Source of the DNA: Oscillospiraceae bacterium
GTDB taxonomy: Bacteria; Bacillota; Clostridia; Oscillospirales; Ruminococcaceae
Direction of reading: 5' to 3'
DNA: 7,304 nt
Assembly (NCBI GenBank): GCA_020024185.1
Contig: JAHHUD010000070.1
Coordinates: 1 to 7,304, forward strand
Of the stretch, positions 1 through 5,564 are shown one piece after another. Positions within the stretch are counted from its first letter, which is position 1. Each line of letters begins with the position of its first letter. Made by a program: the position numbers and the translations under genes. The notes under the pieces were generated by a model, which had not been told where the DNA came from, ran no database searches, and saw nothing but the letters and a program-made list of their open reading frames with translations.

Positions 1-93
1 TCATAATAATAGTATTTTATTATTATCTATATATAACTATAAATAATAACTTAATTTAATATAGTAATTTAATTATTATATTTATTATGTTTT

Positions 94-130
94 TTGTTAA
101 TTTTTTGTTAATACTTTTATTATTGTTAAT
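94..130. repeat. Three direct copies of TTGTTAAT in AT-rich spacer
   Basis: TTGTTAAT occurs at 94-101, 105-112 and 123-130, the first two exactly 11 bases apart (one helical turn). The copies lie downstream of a candidate leftward promoter. TTGTTAA is one half of the Rex redox-repressor consensus (TTGTTAA-N4-TTAACAA), but here the halves are direct rather than inverted, so a Rex site is not supported. In so AT-rich a spacer the repeat may be chance. Confidence 0.25.
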
Positions 131-133
131 TTT

Positions 134-148
134 TATACAACTTGTATA
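134..148. promoter_or_regulatory. Palindrome TATACAA-C-TTGTATA, possible operator
   Basis: This is a perfect 7-1-7 inverted repeat. It begins a few bases downstream of the -10 element of the candidate leftward promoter at 154-183, so it would cover the transcription start and early transcribed region. That is where a repressor of the gene beyond the left edge would be expected to bind. The binding protein is unknown. Confidence 0.35.
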
Positions 149-153
149 TGCTT

Positions 154-183
154 ATATTATCATCAAACACAATTATACGTCAA
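154..183 (-). promoter_or_regulatory. Candidate promoter reading left out of the window
   Basis: On the minus strand TTGACG (178-183) is followed after 16 bases by GATAAT (156-161), or after 18 bases by TAATAT (154-159). Both fit a sigma-A promoter. It lies just beyond the flavodoxin operon terminator, so it would start a new transcript for a gene off the left edge. At least 150 bases of leader would remain inside the window, with no ribosome binding site or coding start recognised in it. Confidence 0.4.
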
Positions 184-218
184 TAGATATTCTATTAAAT
201 TAAAATTATTACACCAAT

Positions 219-251
219 AAAAAATGAGAACCACAAAGGTTCTCATTTTTT
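219..251 (-). terminator. Intrinsic terminator of the flavodoxin operon
   Basis: A perfect 14-base inverted repeat (219-232 and 238-251, core TGAGAACC/GGTTCTCA) flanks a 5-base loop and starts about 20 bases past the flavodoxin stop codon. Read on the minus strand, the stem ends in a run of six T. The arms end in A and T runs on both sides, so the hairpin could work in either direction, but only the minus strand has a gene reading into it. Confidence 0.9.
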
Positions 252-272
252 ACTTGGAGAGTTATATAATTA

Positions 273-698
273 TTATTCAGCCAGCTTTGCACCTAATTCT
301 TTGCATTGATTTTCTGCATCAGAATCCGGTGTTTCCTGACAGATTACATAATTTGAAACAAGTGCAGCACCTGCAGAAATGCAGTCTGCCTCCCAGTTGC
401 GCATCCATTCGCCATCGCCCCAACCATAAGAGCCAAATAAACCAATTTTTTTGCCGTTTAATTTTGAAATACAGGCTGAAAACATTGGTTCAAATTCGCT
501 TTCTTCCAAAACTTCACTTCCCATAGCAGAACAACCAAATCCAATTGCATCATAGTTATCCATCATATCTGCTGAAAAATCACTGCAATTCAGCAAAGAT
601 ACTTCAGCTCCTGCGCCTTTTGCACCTTCTGCAACAGCAGATGCCATAGTTTCTGTATTGCCTGTACCACTCCAAAAAACAACTGCTACTTTACTCAT
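273..698 (-). CDS. Flavodoxin, short-chain type
   Basis: This small FMN-binding electron carrier of the cytoplasm can stand in for ferredoxin. The 141-residue protein has the family's usual length and closely resembles clostridial flavodoxins. The phosphate-binding loop SGTGNTE is at residues 10-16. The 50s-loop GCSAMG (55-60) is followed by an acidic EVLEESEFEP stretch, and the 90s-loop GSYGWGDGEW (89-98) carries the Trp expected to stack on the flavin. The start follows a modest AAAGG ten bases upstream. It is the last gene of the operon, 30 bases after the DUF3793 gene and just before a strong terminator. Known for the family: flavodoxins are often induced when iron is short. The shared operator and AraC-type site upstream of this operon fit that idea but do not prove it. 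Confidence 0.96.
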   Translation of the reverse strand: MSKVAVVFWSGTGNTETMASAVAEGAKGAGAEVSLLNCSDFSADMMDNYDAIGFGCSAMGSEVLEESEFEPMFSACISKLNGKKIGLFGSYGWGDGEWMRNWEADCISAGAALVSNYVICQETPDSDAENQCKELGAKLAE

Positions 699-728
699 AT
701 TTTCTTTACCTTTCTTATTTAATGTTTG

Positions 729-1280
729 TCAGCCTGCCACTGTAAGTTGTGCAATACTGCAACCTTTTTTCAAACGTTTGCAATAACTGGCTGTACATTT
801 TTTATACGTATTAAAAGTTTTTTCTGCAGCATCTTTATCCCCATAAACTTTCCAATTTCCAACTGTTTTATACCCACCGGCTTTGTTTTCAATAAATCCG
901 TACACATCTTCTGGTGGGTATCCTAAAAACAGTCCAACTTCATGTGGAAAATCTTCATAAGAATAAAATCGTGAGAGCAATTTATTTATACAGGATTTTA
1001 CACAAAAATCAGTGTACCCGTATCTTGTCAAAATTGCTCTTGCTGTTTTATCATTTAAAACTTGTTCAAGAGCTTTTAACCTGAACACATAAATCAAAGC
1101 ACGTCCTTTTCCATATTTAAGAGGTATTACTCTGAGGCCTTTTGGCACCAATACATTATTCAATTTGCGAATATAATTCATCAATTCACTTGAACAATCG
1201 TATGAGCAGGAAAACATATTTCCAACTTTTATTCCAGCCATTGTGGGTGAGCAATGACAAACAAAAATCTCATCAGACAT
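729..1280 (-). CDS. DUF3793 family protein
   Basis: This 183-residue soluble protein matches my recollection of the DUF3793 family, which is common in anaerobic Firmicutes and has no established biochemical function. Landmarks are CHCSPTMAG (residues 8-16), RVIPLKYGKGRALIYVFR (50-67) and the hallmark FPHEVGLFLGYPPEDVYGFI (111-130), followed by a basic Cys-containing tail. It has nine cysteines: C8/C10, C25/C29, C93/C97, C162/C167 and C174. Most fall in close pairs, suggesting a metal, cluster or disulfide role, which is inference. No signal peptide or membrane segment is visible. An excellent AGGAGG (1289-1294) eight bases upstream fixes the ATG. It follows the DUF2325 gene by 15 bases and precedes flavodoxin by 30, so the three are almost certainly co-transcribed. 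Family assignment is fairly sure; function is unknown. Confidence 0.88.
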   Translation of the reverse strand: MSDEIFVCHCSPTMAGIKVGNMFSCSYDCSSELMNYIRKLNNVLVPKGLRVIPLKYGKGRALIYVFRLKALEQVLNDKTARAILTRYGYTDFCVKSCINKLLSRFYSYEDFPHEVGLFLGYPPEDVYGFIENKAGGYKTVGNWKVYGDKDAAEKTFNTYKKCTASYCKRLKKGCSIAQLTVAG

Positions 1281-1295
1281 CAGTCAAACCTCCTC

Positions 1296-1571
1296 TCAAA
1301 CATGTTGATTTAGTATATTACGCAATGCCGCAATTGAGCTTGTGTGGCTTCTTGCAACGCTTACGTTTTGTCCCTTTACTCCGTTAAGTGCACAGTTTAT
1401 CATTTTATGAGACATTGTGTTTGTAAATAAAACCAGCAAATCTGGATTTCCTATATTTTTTAATGAGCTGTTCATCTCAATAAAAACTTTGGCGGTACAG
1501 TTATATTCTTCGCACAAATCTTTATATCTGCGTATCATTCTCTCATTGCCACCAACTATAACAACACTCAT
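1296..1571 (-). CDS. DUF2325 domain protein
   Basis: This 91-residue protein consists of a single DUF2325 domain. It begins with a Rossmann-like strand-loop VVIVGGNERM (residues 3-12). The middle contains LLVLFTNTMSHKM (45-57), and the end has RSHTSSIAALRNIL (74-87), whose S/T-rich loop is typical of the family. The biochemical role is not established; a nucleotide or small-ligand site around the GGN loop is inferred. It is the first gene of the operon, 15 bases before the DUF3793 gene. An AAAGGGAG (1582-1589) about ten bases upstream of the ATG serves as ribosome binding site. The palindromic operator ends two bases from that site. The upstream promoter carries a probable AraC-type activator site, so this gene and the two after it are likely controlled by the regulator encoded just before it. 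Confidence 0.9.
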   Translation of the reverse strand: MSVVIVGGNERMIRRYKDLCEEYNCTAKVFIEMNSSLKNIGNPDLLVLFTNTMSHKMINCALNGVKGQNVSVARSHTSSIAALRNILNQHV

Positions 1572-1591
1572 AAAGTTTACACTCCCTTTCT

Positions 1592-1609
1592 AGTTAGCAA
1601 TTGCTAACT
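1592..1609. promoter_or_regulatory. Palindromic operator in DUF2325 operon leader
   Basis: AGTTAGCAATTGCTAACT is a perfect 18-base palindrome, two bases upstream of the operon's first ribosome binding site. The same GTTAGC-N4-GCTAAC core, with identical spacing, occurs on the transcription start of the AraC-like gene at 2716-2737. Twofold symmetry suggests a dimeric regulator. The TTAG...CTAA outline faintly recalls DtxR/IdeR-type metal-repressor boxes, which is inference. As RNA it could fold into a 7-base-pair hairpin beside the ribosome binding site. Confidence 0.7.
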
Positions 1610-1618
1610 TCAAGTCTT

Positions 1619-1645
1619 AAAAAATATCCCATTTCATTGGGTATG
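1619..1645 (-). terminator. Weak hairpin plus T-run: araC-like terminator or operon attenuator
   Basis: On the minus strand CCCA pairs with TGGG across a 6-base loop. Three further pairs form if one base bulges, and six T follow directly. It lies about 70 bases after the AraC-like stop codon, so it could end that transcript. It also lies inside the leader expected from the promoter at 1664-1692, so it might instead attenuate the DUF2325 operon. The stem is short, hence low confidence. Confidence 0.35.
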
Positions 1646-1663
1646 TTTATATGATACACATAA

Positions 1664-1692
1664 ATTATACTTTGTTCTACTCTAAACAGACA
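1664..1692 (-). promoter_or_regulatory. Activator-dependent promoter of the DUF2325-DUF3793-flavodoxin operon
   Basis: A perfect -10 TATAAT (1664-1669) is separated by 17 bases from TGTCTG (1687-1692), which is a poor -35. The -35 falls inside the promoter-proximal copy of a 21-base-spaced direct repeat. A good -10 with a poor -35 covered by an activator site is the usual layout of AraC-family class II promoters. The expected start near 1657 gives a leader of about 86 bases. A weaker alternative is TAAACA (1644-1649), 17 bases, TATTTT (1621-1626). Confidence 0.5.
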
Positions 1693-1716
1693 CTTTTATG
1701 CTCCAATCAGACAATT
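1680..1716 (-). promoter_or_regulatory. Direct repeats 21 bases apart, probable AraC-type activator site
   Basis: On the minus strand TGTCTGATTGGAG (1701-1713) and TGTCTGTTTAGAG (1680-1692) agree at 11 of 13 positions and are offset by exactly 21 bases, two helical turns. AraC-family monomers carry two HTH units and typically bind direct repeats with this periodicity. The proximal copy overlaps -35 of the operon promoter. The distal copy reaches the last codons of the AraC-like gene. The neighbouring AraC-like protein is the natural candidate ligand. Confidence 0.55.
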
Positions 1717-2683
1717 ATGTAAGAATATTTTCGATTTTTATAGGTTTATTTCTATATTCTTTTGGTGTAACACCTATAATACTTTTAAATGCAGCTGAAA
1801 ATTTGCTTGCATTATCATAACCATGTTTACCTGCAATTTCAACAATAGTTAAATCTGTATTTTCCAATAGTTTTGCAGCAGACTGCATCTTCTGTATTTT
1901 AATCATATTTTGCAGAGAAATTCCATAAACAGCCTTTATACTGGATTTTATTTGTGTTGCAGAAACAAGGAATATCTCTGATAATTGCTCTAGCCTAACT
2001 TTTGTATCCATATTTTCCAAAAGGTATTGTGCTATGTTATTTGCAAGAATTTTTTGATTGTGAGTAAATTTTCTTTTTATTACTTCATCAGTTTTTACAT
2101 CAATATTTGTTAAAAACAGCATTAGCCCTAAAACTTTAACCTTAATATATCCTTTCAAGATATTTTCCGGCACACAATAAAGTTCATCAAAAACATGTGA
2201 TATTGATGACATAGACCTTGCCACAAAAGTATCTGATATATTGCAAAACTTATCCATCAAATATTTTGGTTCAACATTTACATCTTCAAGAAAGCAAGAA
2301 AGACATTTTGGTGTTTTTTCAACATCAATTATTATTGTGATACCATGATAATGATGCAATGGATAATAAGATTTATTAAGCATTTTTTGTGGTTTGCAGA
2401 CAGATAAATCTCCTTGTTCCATGTAAAAAAACTCATTTTGTGTTTTTCCTTCAAATCGACCTTCTCTGCAATGACGAATTTCAAAAATACTATCACTGAT
2501 TTTTCTATGATATATGCAGTTTTGCGCATGAATATCTTCGTAAACCAAAGATATTCCCGGAAAAACTTGATAATATCTCAGTATAACATCACCATCGGAC
2601 TGGACAACATAATAATCACATTGTTTTTCTTGTTTATCTATAACATTATATTCAAATACATTATTTTGCTTTAATTTATCCAT
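1715..2683 (-). CDS. AraC-family transcriptional regulator
   Basis: This cytoplasmic DNA-binding regulator has 322 residues from the start chosen here. The C-terminal AraC-type double HTH spans about residues 216-312. HTH1 is around VRLEQLSEIFLVSATQIKSS, and HTH2 includes the signature IVEIAGKHGYDNASKFSAAFKS followed by GVTPKEYR. The N-terminal part (about 1-200) is probably a sensing domain. It contains FEIRHCREGRFE and GDLSVCKPQ, a pattern recalled from clostridial AraC regulators near metal or siderophore uptake genes, plus CLSC near residues 127-130. The open frame extends to an ATG at 2701, but that one has no ribosome binding site, whereas AGGAGAG sits just ahead of the ATG at 2683. It has its own strong promoter and operator. 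It probably activates the operon that follows it; ligand and targets are inferred. Confidence 0.92.
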   Translation of the reverse strand: MDKLKQNNVFEYNVIDKQEKQCDYYVVQSDGDVILRYYQVFPGISLVYEDIHAQNCIYHRKISDSIFEIRHCREGRFEGKTQNEFFYMEQGDLSVCKPQKMLNKSYYPLHHYHGITIIIDVEKTPKCLSCFLEDVNVEPKYLMDKFCNISDTFVARSMSSISHVFDELYCVPENILKGYIKVKVLGLMLFLTNIDVKTDEVIKRKFTHNQKILANNIAQYLLENMDTKVRLEQLSEIFLVSATQIKSSIKAVYGISLQNMIKIQKMQSAAKLLENTDLTIVEIAGKHGYDNASKFSAAFKSIIGVTPKEYRNKPIKIENILT

Positions 2684-2686
2684 ATA

Positions 2687-2693
2687 CTCTCCT
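2687..2693 (-). promoter_or_regulatory. Ribosome binding site deciding the AraC-like start
   Basis: AGGAGAG lies three bases before the ATG at 2683, leaving a five-base gap from AGGAG to the start codon. The upstream in-frame ATG at 2701 is preceded only by an A/T-rich stretch with no purine-rich motif. Starting at 2701 would place this ribosome binding site inside the coding region. Confidence 0.75.
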
Positions 2694-2715
2694 ATATTCA
2701 TAAGTGATATATAGT

Positions 2716-2737
2716 TAAGTTAGCGTTTGCTAACTTA
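2716..2737. promoter_or_regulatory. Palindromic operator on the AraC-like gene's transcription start
   Basis: The inverted repeat TAAGTTAGC-N4-GCTAACTTA has 9-base arms and begins seven bases downstream of the -10 hexamer, so it should cover +1 to about +22. Its core matches the palindrome at 1592-1609 in 14 of 16 positions with the same 4-base spacer. The position is ideal for repression. The symmetry differs from the direct repeats AraC proteins usually bind, so a separate dimeric regulator is more likely than autoregulation. Confidence 0.75.
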
Positions 2738-2743
2738 TTATTT

Positions 2744-2772
2744 ATTGTATTTCAATACTATTTATTTGTCAA
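2744..2772 (-). promoter_or_regulatory. Sigma-A promoter of the AraC-like gene
   Basis: TTGACA (2767-2772, consensus) is followed after 17 bases by TACAAT (2744-2749, five of six). The start is expected near 2737, right at the operator palindrome. So strong a promoter with an overlapping operator suggests control mainly by repression. Confidence 0.85.
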
Positions 2773-2790
2773 GCTGTTAAAATATATTTG

Positions 2791-2830
2791 AAAATAAAAA
2801 AGACCTAAGAATAAAATTCACTCAGGTCTT
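2791..2830 (-). terminator. Intrinsic terminator of the fapA-cheX-cheY unit
   Basis: AAGACCTGAG pairs with CTTAGGTCTT (one G-U pair) across an 11-base loop that can itself pair partly. The minus-strand transcript then runs into TTTTTATTTT. It lies about 80 bases past the CheY-like stop codon and before the AraC-like promoter, separating the two units. Confidence 0.88.
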
Positions 2831-2912
2831 AAATATCATTTTATTATGTACATTTGTTAAAAATTTTCAACAAGATTATGTAGTTTAATATTTATATGAT
2901 AACAGTATTTTA

Positions 2913-3278
2913 TTAATCCTCAAGGGCTTTATTAAAAGCATCAATAAGCTTATCTCTATCAAGTGGTTTATATAAAAATTCTTTTGCACCAATTTTATCA
3001 GATTCATTTATTGTATCATCATAAGCTAATGATGAAATCATAATAACACGTGCATTTGGATTTTCGTCCAGAAGATGTTTTGTAGTTTCCAAGCCGTCCA
3101 TACCAGGCATAAGTATATCCATTGTAACCAAGTCTGGATTTACTTGCGGATACATTTTTAAAGCCTCCTCACCACTTTTACAGCATACAACAACTGAGTA
3201 TTCAGTATCTGCTAAAAGATTTTTCAACTGAATATGCATAATCCTAGAATCATCTACAACCATAACACTTTTTGACAT
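2913..3278 (-). CDS. Stand-alone CheY-like response regulator receiver
   Basis: This 121-residue protein is a single receiver domain with no output domain. The acidic pair D9-D10 lies in VMVVDDSR, and the phosphoacceptor is D54 in VTMDILMPGMDG. The switch serine is around S82 in VIMISS, and the conserved Lys is K104 before the cis-proline in YKPL. All residues for phosphorylation are present, so it should be active. An AAAGGAG seven bases before the ATG makes the start secure. It follows the CheX-like gene by 60 bases with no clear separate promoter and precedes a strong terminator, so it is probably the last gene of the fapA unit. Adjacency suggests the CheX-like protein dephosphorylates it, which is inference. 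The cognate kinase is not in view. Confidence 0.94.
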   Translation of the reverse strand: MSKSVMVVDDSRIMHIQLKNLLADTEYSVVVCCKSGEEALKMYPQVNPDLVTMDILMPGMDGLETTKHLLDENPNARVIMISSLAYDDTINESDKIGAKEFLYKPLDRDKLIDAFNKALED

Positions 3279-3338
3279 AAAAATACTCCTTTTATAATTT
3301 GCTAACCATATTTAATCTATTTATTATCATCTACTGGT

Positions 3339-3788
3339 TTACGTTATACACATAAATTGTGCGCACTCATTTTGGTCGCTGATATAACTTAAAATTCGCC
3401 AGTTTTTTTCACAATCGTTTGCAAAATACTTTCCTATATAAAAACTTGGAATTTGAAAATTTAAAACTTTTTTAGTAATTTGAAAAAATCCCGCAACAAG
3501 CCTTCCACAAATAATATTAAAATATTCTTTGGCAAATTCTTCAACATCTTCCTCACTCACCATATCTTGTTGCATAACTCTCTGCGTTAATCGTGTCATC
3601 AATGCCAAGTCTACACAAAGTGCAACTGTCGCAGAATACTCTCCCTCAAATTTTGTGTACACAGTACATACATCGCCAGTCATCAGAGTGTCTCTTCTGC
3701 ATAACACTATGCCAGTATATTGTTTTGTAATATCTAACATTACCATATCAAACATTGTTTGAATTTGTTTTTCTTTTATATTATTCAA
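3339..3788 (-). CDS. CheX-like chemotaxis phosphatase domain protein
   Basis: The 149-residue protein has a CheX/CheC-type domain. Family members dephosphorylate CheY-P through a Glu and an Asn on a long helix. Here the helix reads EEFAKEYFNIICGRL, giving E88, N91 and G95 in the expected E-x-x-N...G pattern, so the active-site pair appears intact. The start is TTG at 3788: AAAGGAG (3798-3804) lies nine bases upstream. A further TTG at 3797 abuts that site with no spacing, and the first in-frame ATG (3755) has no ribosome binding site. It follows fapA by 27 bases and precedes the CheY-like gene by 60, its probable substrate. The match outside the helix is weaker, so it might be a divergent adaptor rather than an enzyme. 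Confidence 0.82.
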   Translation of the reverse strand: MNNIKEKQIQTMFDMVMLDITKQYTGIVLCRRDTLMTGDVCTVYTKFEGEYSATVALCVDLALMTRLTQRVMQQDMVSEEDVEEFAKEYFNIICGRLVAGFFQITKKVLNFQIPSFYIGKYFANDCEKNWRILSYISDQNECAQFMCIT

Positions 3789-3797
3789 AAGTGACAA

Positions 3798-3804
3798 CTC
3801 CTTT
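3798..3804 (-). promoter_or_regulatory. Ribosome binding site pointing to a TTG start for the CheX-like gene
   Basis: AAAGGAG is nine bases ahead of the TTG at 3788 and directly abuts the alternative TTG at 3797. The spacing favours 3788. No ATG in the correct frame lies within usable distance. Confidence 0.65.
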
Positions 3805-3815
3805 CATATAGTATA

Positions 3816-5552
3816 CTACACGCATACAACCTTACCCTCTGCAAATTTCACAGTGCAGTTATTCTGTATATTTTCTAAACGAAGTGTGTAGTTATTAATC
3901 GTTACCGATGTACCAGGATATGCTGTATTGCATGTCAGTCTGCATTTTTTCAAATCTTCAGCTTCATTACGCTGTTCTTGATTAATTTTTTCAAATTCTT
4001 TTTCTATTTTATCAAGCTTTATTTTATTACTACACAATTCAATACGAAGTTTAGAAAGCTGTCCATCTTTATTTTGACTTTTTGGCTGTTTTTCAAGTAT
4101 AGAAATTTTTTCTTCTATTTGTTTAAGCTGACTTTTAAGTTGACTATACTCAAGGTCATCAAACGGATGGCCACCAAGTGTGATATTTGTTGCAAGCTCT
4201 GCCTTTGAGCCAATTATTTTTGCCGAAACTTCCTTTCCTGCAAAAATATTTCCTCCAATAATCACACCTCTTCCATTACATACCACTATCACATCATCAC
4301 TATATACTTCACAGTCAATAAGAGAACCTGCATTAATTTCCTCTCTTGCATAGATATTAGAATGTTCCATATACTTTGCATATATGGACTTATGAGAACG
4401 TATTACAGCATCATATTGTCCAAGAACACCACCTACAATAACAACTGTTCCCCCAGCTTCAATAGTTGCAGACTCCACAGCACCGCCTATATAAATATCT
4501 CCCGTAGCACGTACAGTAAATCCGCTTTTCACATCACCGCTGATTCTTACATCACCAAGATATTTTATATTACCGGTAGAATAATCCACATCTCCTCTAA
4601 CTTCATAAACTGATTTAACATTAAATGTACGTCCGGAAAATTCAATATGTCCGGCACAAGTAGCAATAAGTGATTTTTTATCAGCAGACACAGCAGTATT
4701 TCTTCCCTGTGGAATATTTGGGTCAACACCATCTTTAGCGGGTACCTCTCTTCCACTAATATTCATACCAGAAACACCTTTTGTTGCCAAAATAATATCA
4801 CATATAATCTCATCTTTTTCTATTTTACGAATTGTATCTACACTTGTATAATCCACATTATTAAACTCATCAACTTCGATACAACGTTTATGTTCACGAG
4901 AGAAATGGTCTATAATTTCACCATCTTTTCCATCAATAGGCTGTATACCACGTGCAATTGGAAATATATGAAAATATTGGTCTTCTCTCTCAGAAATCTG
5001 GCTTAATAAGCTATCATCTAACCCATAGGTTATCCCACGTTTTGCAAGACGTGTGATAATTTCTTCTTTTGTCATTTCTGCTCCTTGATTTACCGGAGGA
5101 AACAACATTATCCATGCAGCCATTCTGTCAAGAGATGGATGTATAAGCATTTCTGCATCATAGTTTGTATCTTTTTCAGATTCTAGGGCAGAAGATATTT
5201 TCTCCAAACGTTTTTTTGTAAAACCATCTAATTTCTGTAAAAAAACAGATTCTTCTGATTTAAGTGTATTTTCTTTAATTGGAAGTGGTTCAAATTCCGG
5301 GCTGCAAAATTCAAGAACCGGCATCTGAACATCTTTATATGTATCTTTACTTATTTTCCAAAGTTTATAAAATGCACTGCTTGTTTCCAGCATTACATCA
5401 AATATATTAACTTTGCCTTGAGGTTCATCTAAAAGTGCCTTTTCCTGTTCTTCAACAATATCTTCTGATTTTTTTAATGTTATTTCTTCAATAGCGTTAT
5501 CTTCATCAGATTGTTTCACAAAACGTGAAAAGAAGTTTTTTGAAAAAAGCAT
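3816..5552 (-). CDS. fapA: FapA family protein (DUF342 beta-solenoid)
   Basis: This 578-residue cytoplasmic protein belongs to the FapA/DUF342 family, named for a Vibrio flagellar assembly protein; its role in Clostridia is unsettled. Residues 1-140 are variable and charged. The FapA N-terminal domain follows (about 140-250: AAWIMLFPPVNQG, RGITYGL). A right-handed beta-solenoid spans about 319-465, with repeating G-D-V/G-x-I turns such as RGDVDYSTGNIKYLGDVRISGDV. A coiled coil covers about 469-539 (QLKQIEEKISILEK...), and a short beta-rich tail ends the protein. The frame reaches an ATG at 5570, but GGGAGTGA (5557-5564) seven bases before the ATG at 5552 marks the true start. It is first in a unit with the CheX-like and CheY-like genes and has its own strong promoter. 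FapA near chemotaxis genes suggests a scaffold or localisation role in signalling, which is inference. Confidence 0.92.
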   Translation of the reverse strand: MLFSKNFFSRFVKQSDEDNAIEEITLKKSEDIVEEQEKALLDEPQGKVNIFDVMLETSSAFYKLWKISKDTYKDVQMPVLEFCSPEFEPLPIKENTLKSEESVFLQKLDGFTKKRLEKISSALESEKDTNYDAEMLIHPSLDRMAAWIMLFPPVNQGAEMTKEEIITRLAKRGITYGLDDSLLSQISEREDQYFHIFPIARGIQPIDGKDGEIIDHFSREHKRCIEVDEFNNVDYTSVDTIRKIEKDEIICDIILATKGVSGMNISGREVPAKDGVDPNIPQGRNTAVSADKKSLIATCAGHIEFSGRTFNVKSVYEVRGDVDYSTGNIKYLGDVRISGDVKSGFTVRATGDIYIGGAVESATIEAGGTVVIVGGVLGQYDAVIRSHKSIYAKYMEHSNIYAREEINAGSLIDCEVYSDDVIVVCNGRGVIIGGNIFAGKEVSAKIIGSKAELATNITLGGHPFDDLEYSQLKSQLKQIEEKISILEKQPKSQNKDGQLSKLRIELCSNKIKLDKIEKEFEKINQEQRNEAEDLKKCRLTCNTAYPGTSVTINNYTLRLENIQNNCTVKFAEGKVVCV

Positions 5553-5556
5553 ATTA

Positions 5557-5564
5557 TCACTCCC
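5557..5564 (-). promoter_or_regulatory. Ribosome binding site deciding the fapA start
   Basis: GGGAGTGA leaves seven bases between GGGAG and the ATG at 5552. The upstream in-frame ATG at 5570 has only a GAGG 17 bases away, too far to be efficient. Confidence 0.7.

Noticed and set aside
224..526. Plus-strand open frame over the flavodoxin gene
   Set aside because: It is antisense to a confidently identified flavodoxin and starts inside the terminator hairpin with no ribosome binding site; a shadow frame.
2854..2873. TTGTT...AACAA inverted repeat after the CheY-like gene, resembling a Rex box
   Set aside because: The spacing and inner bases differ from TTGTTAA-N4-TTAACAA, one arm has a mismatch, and the site lies at the 3' end of a transcript rather than at a promoter.
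3301..3306. GCTAAC half-site upstream of the CheY-like gene, same as the operator half
   Set aside because: No matching second half lies at the right distance on either side, and a six-base match is expected by chance.
3781..3807. 8-codon frame (ATG at 3807) overlapping the CheX-like ribosome binding site
   Set aside because: It has no ribosome binding site of its own and contains that of the next gene; a leader peptide is possible but nothing supports it.
3978..4613. Plus-strand open frames inside fapA
   Set aside because: These are low-complexity antisense translations of the coiled-coil and solenoid region without start signals; the fapA frame is clearly the real one.
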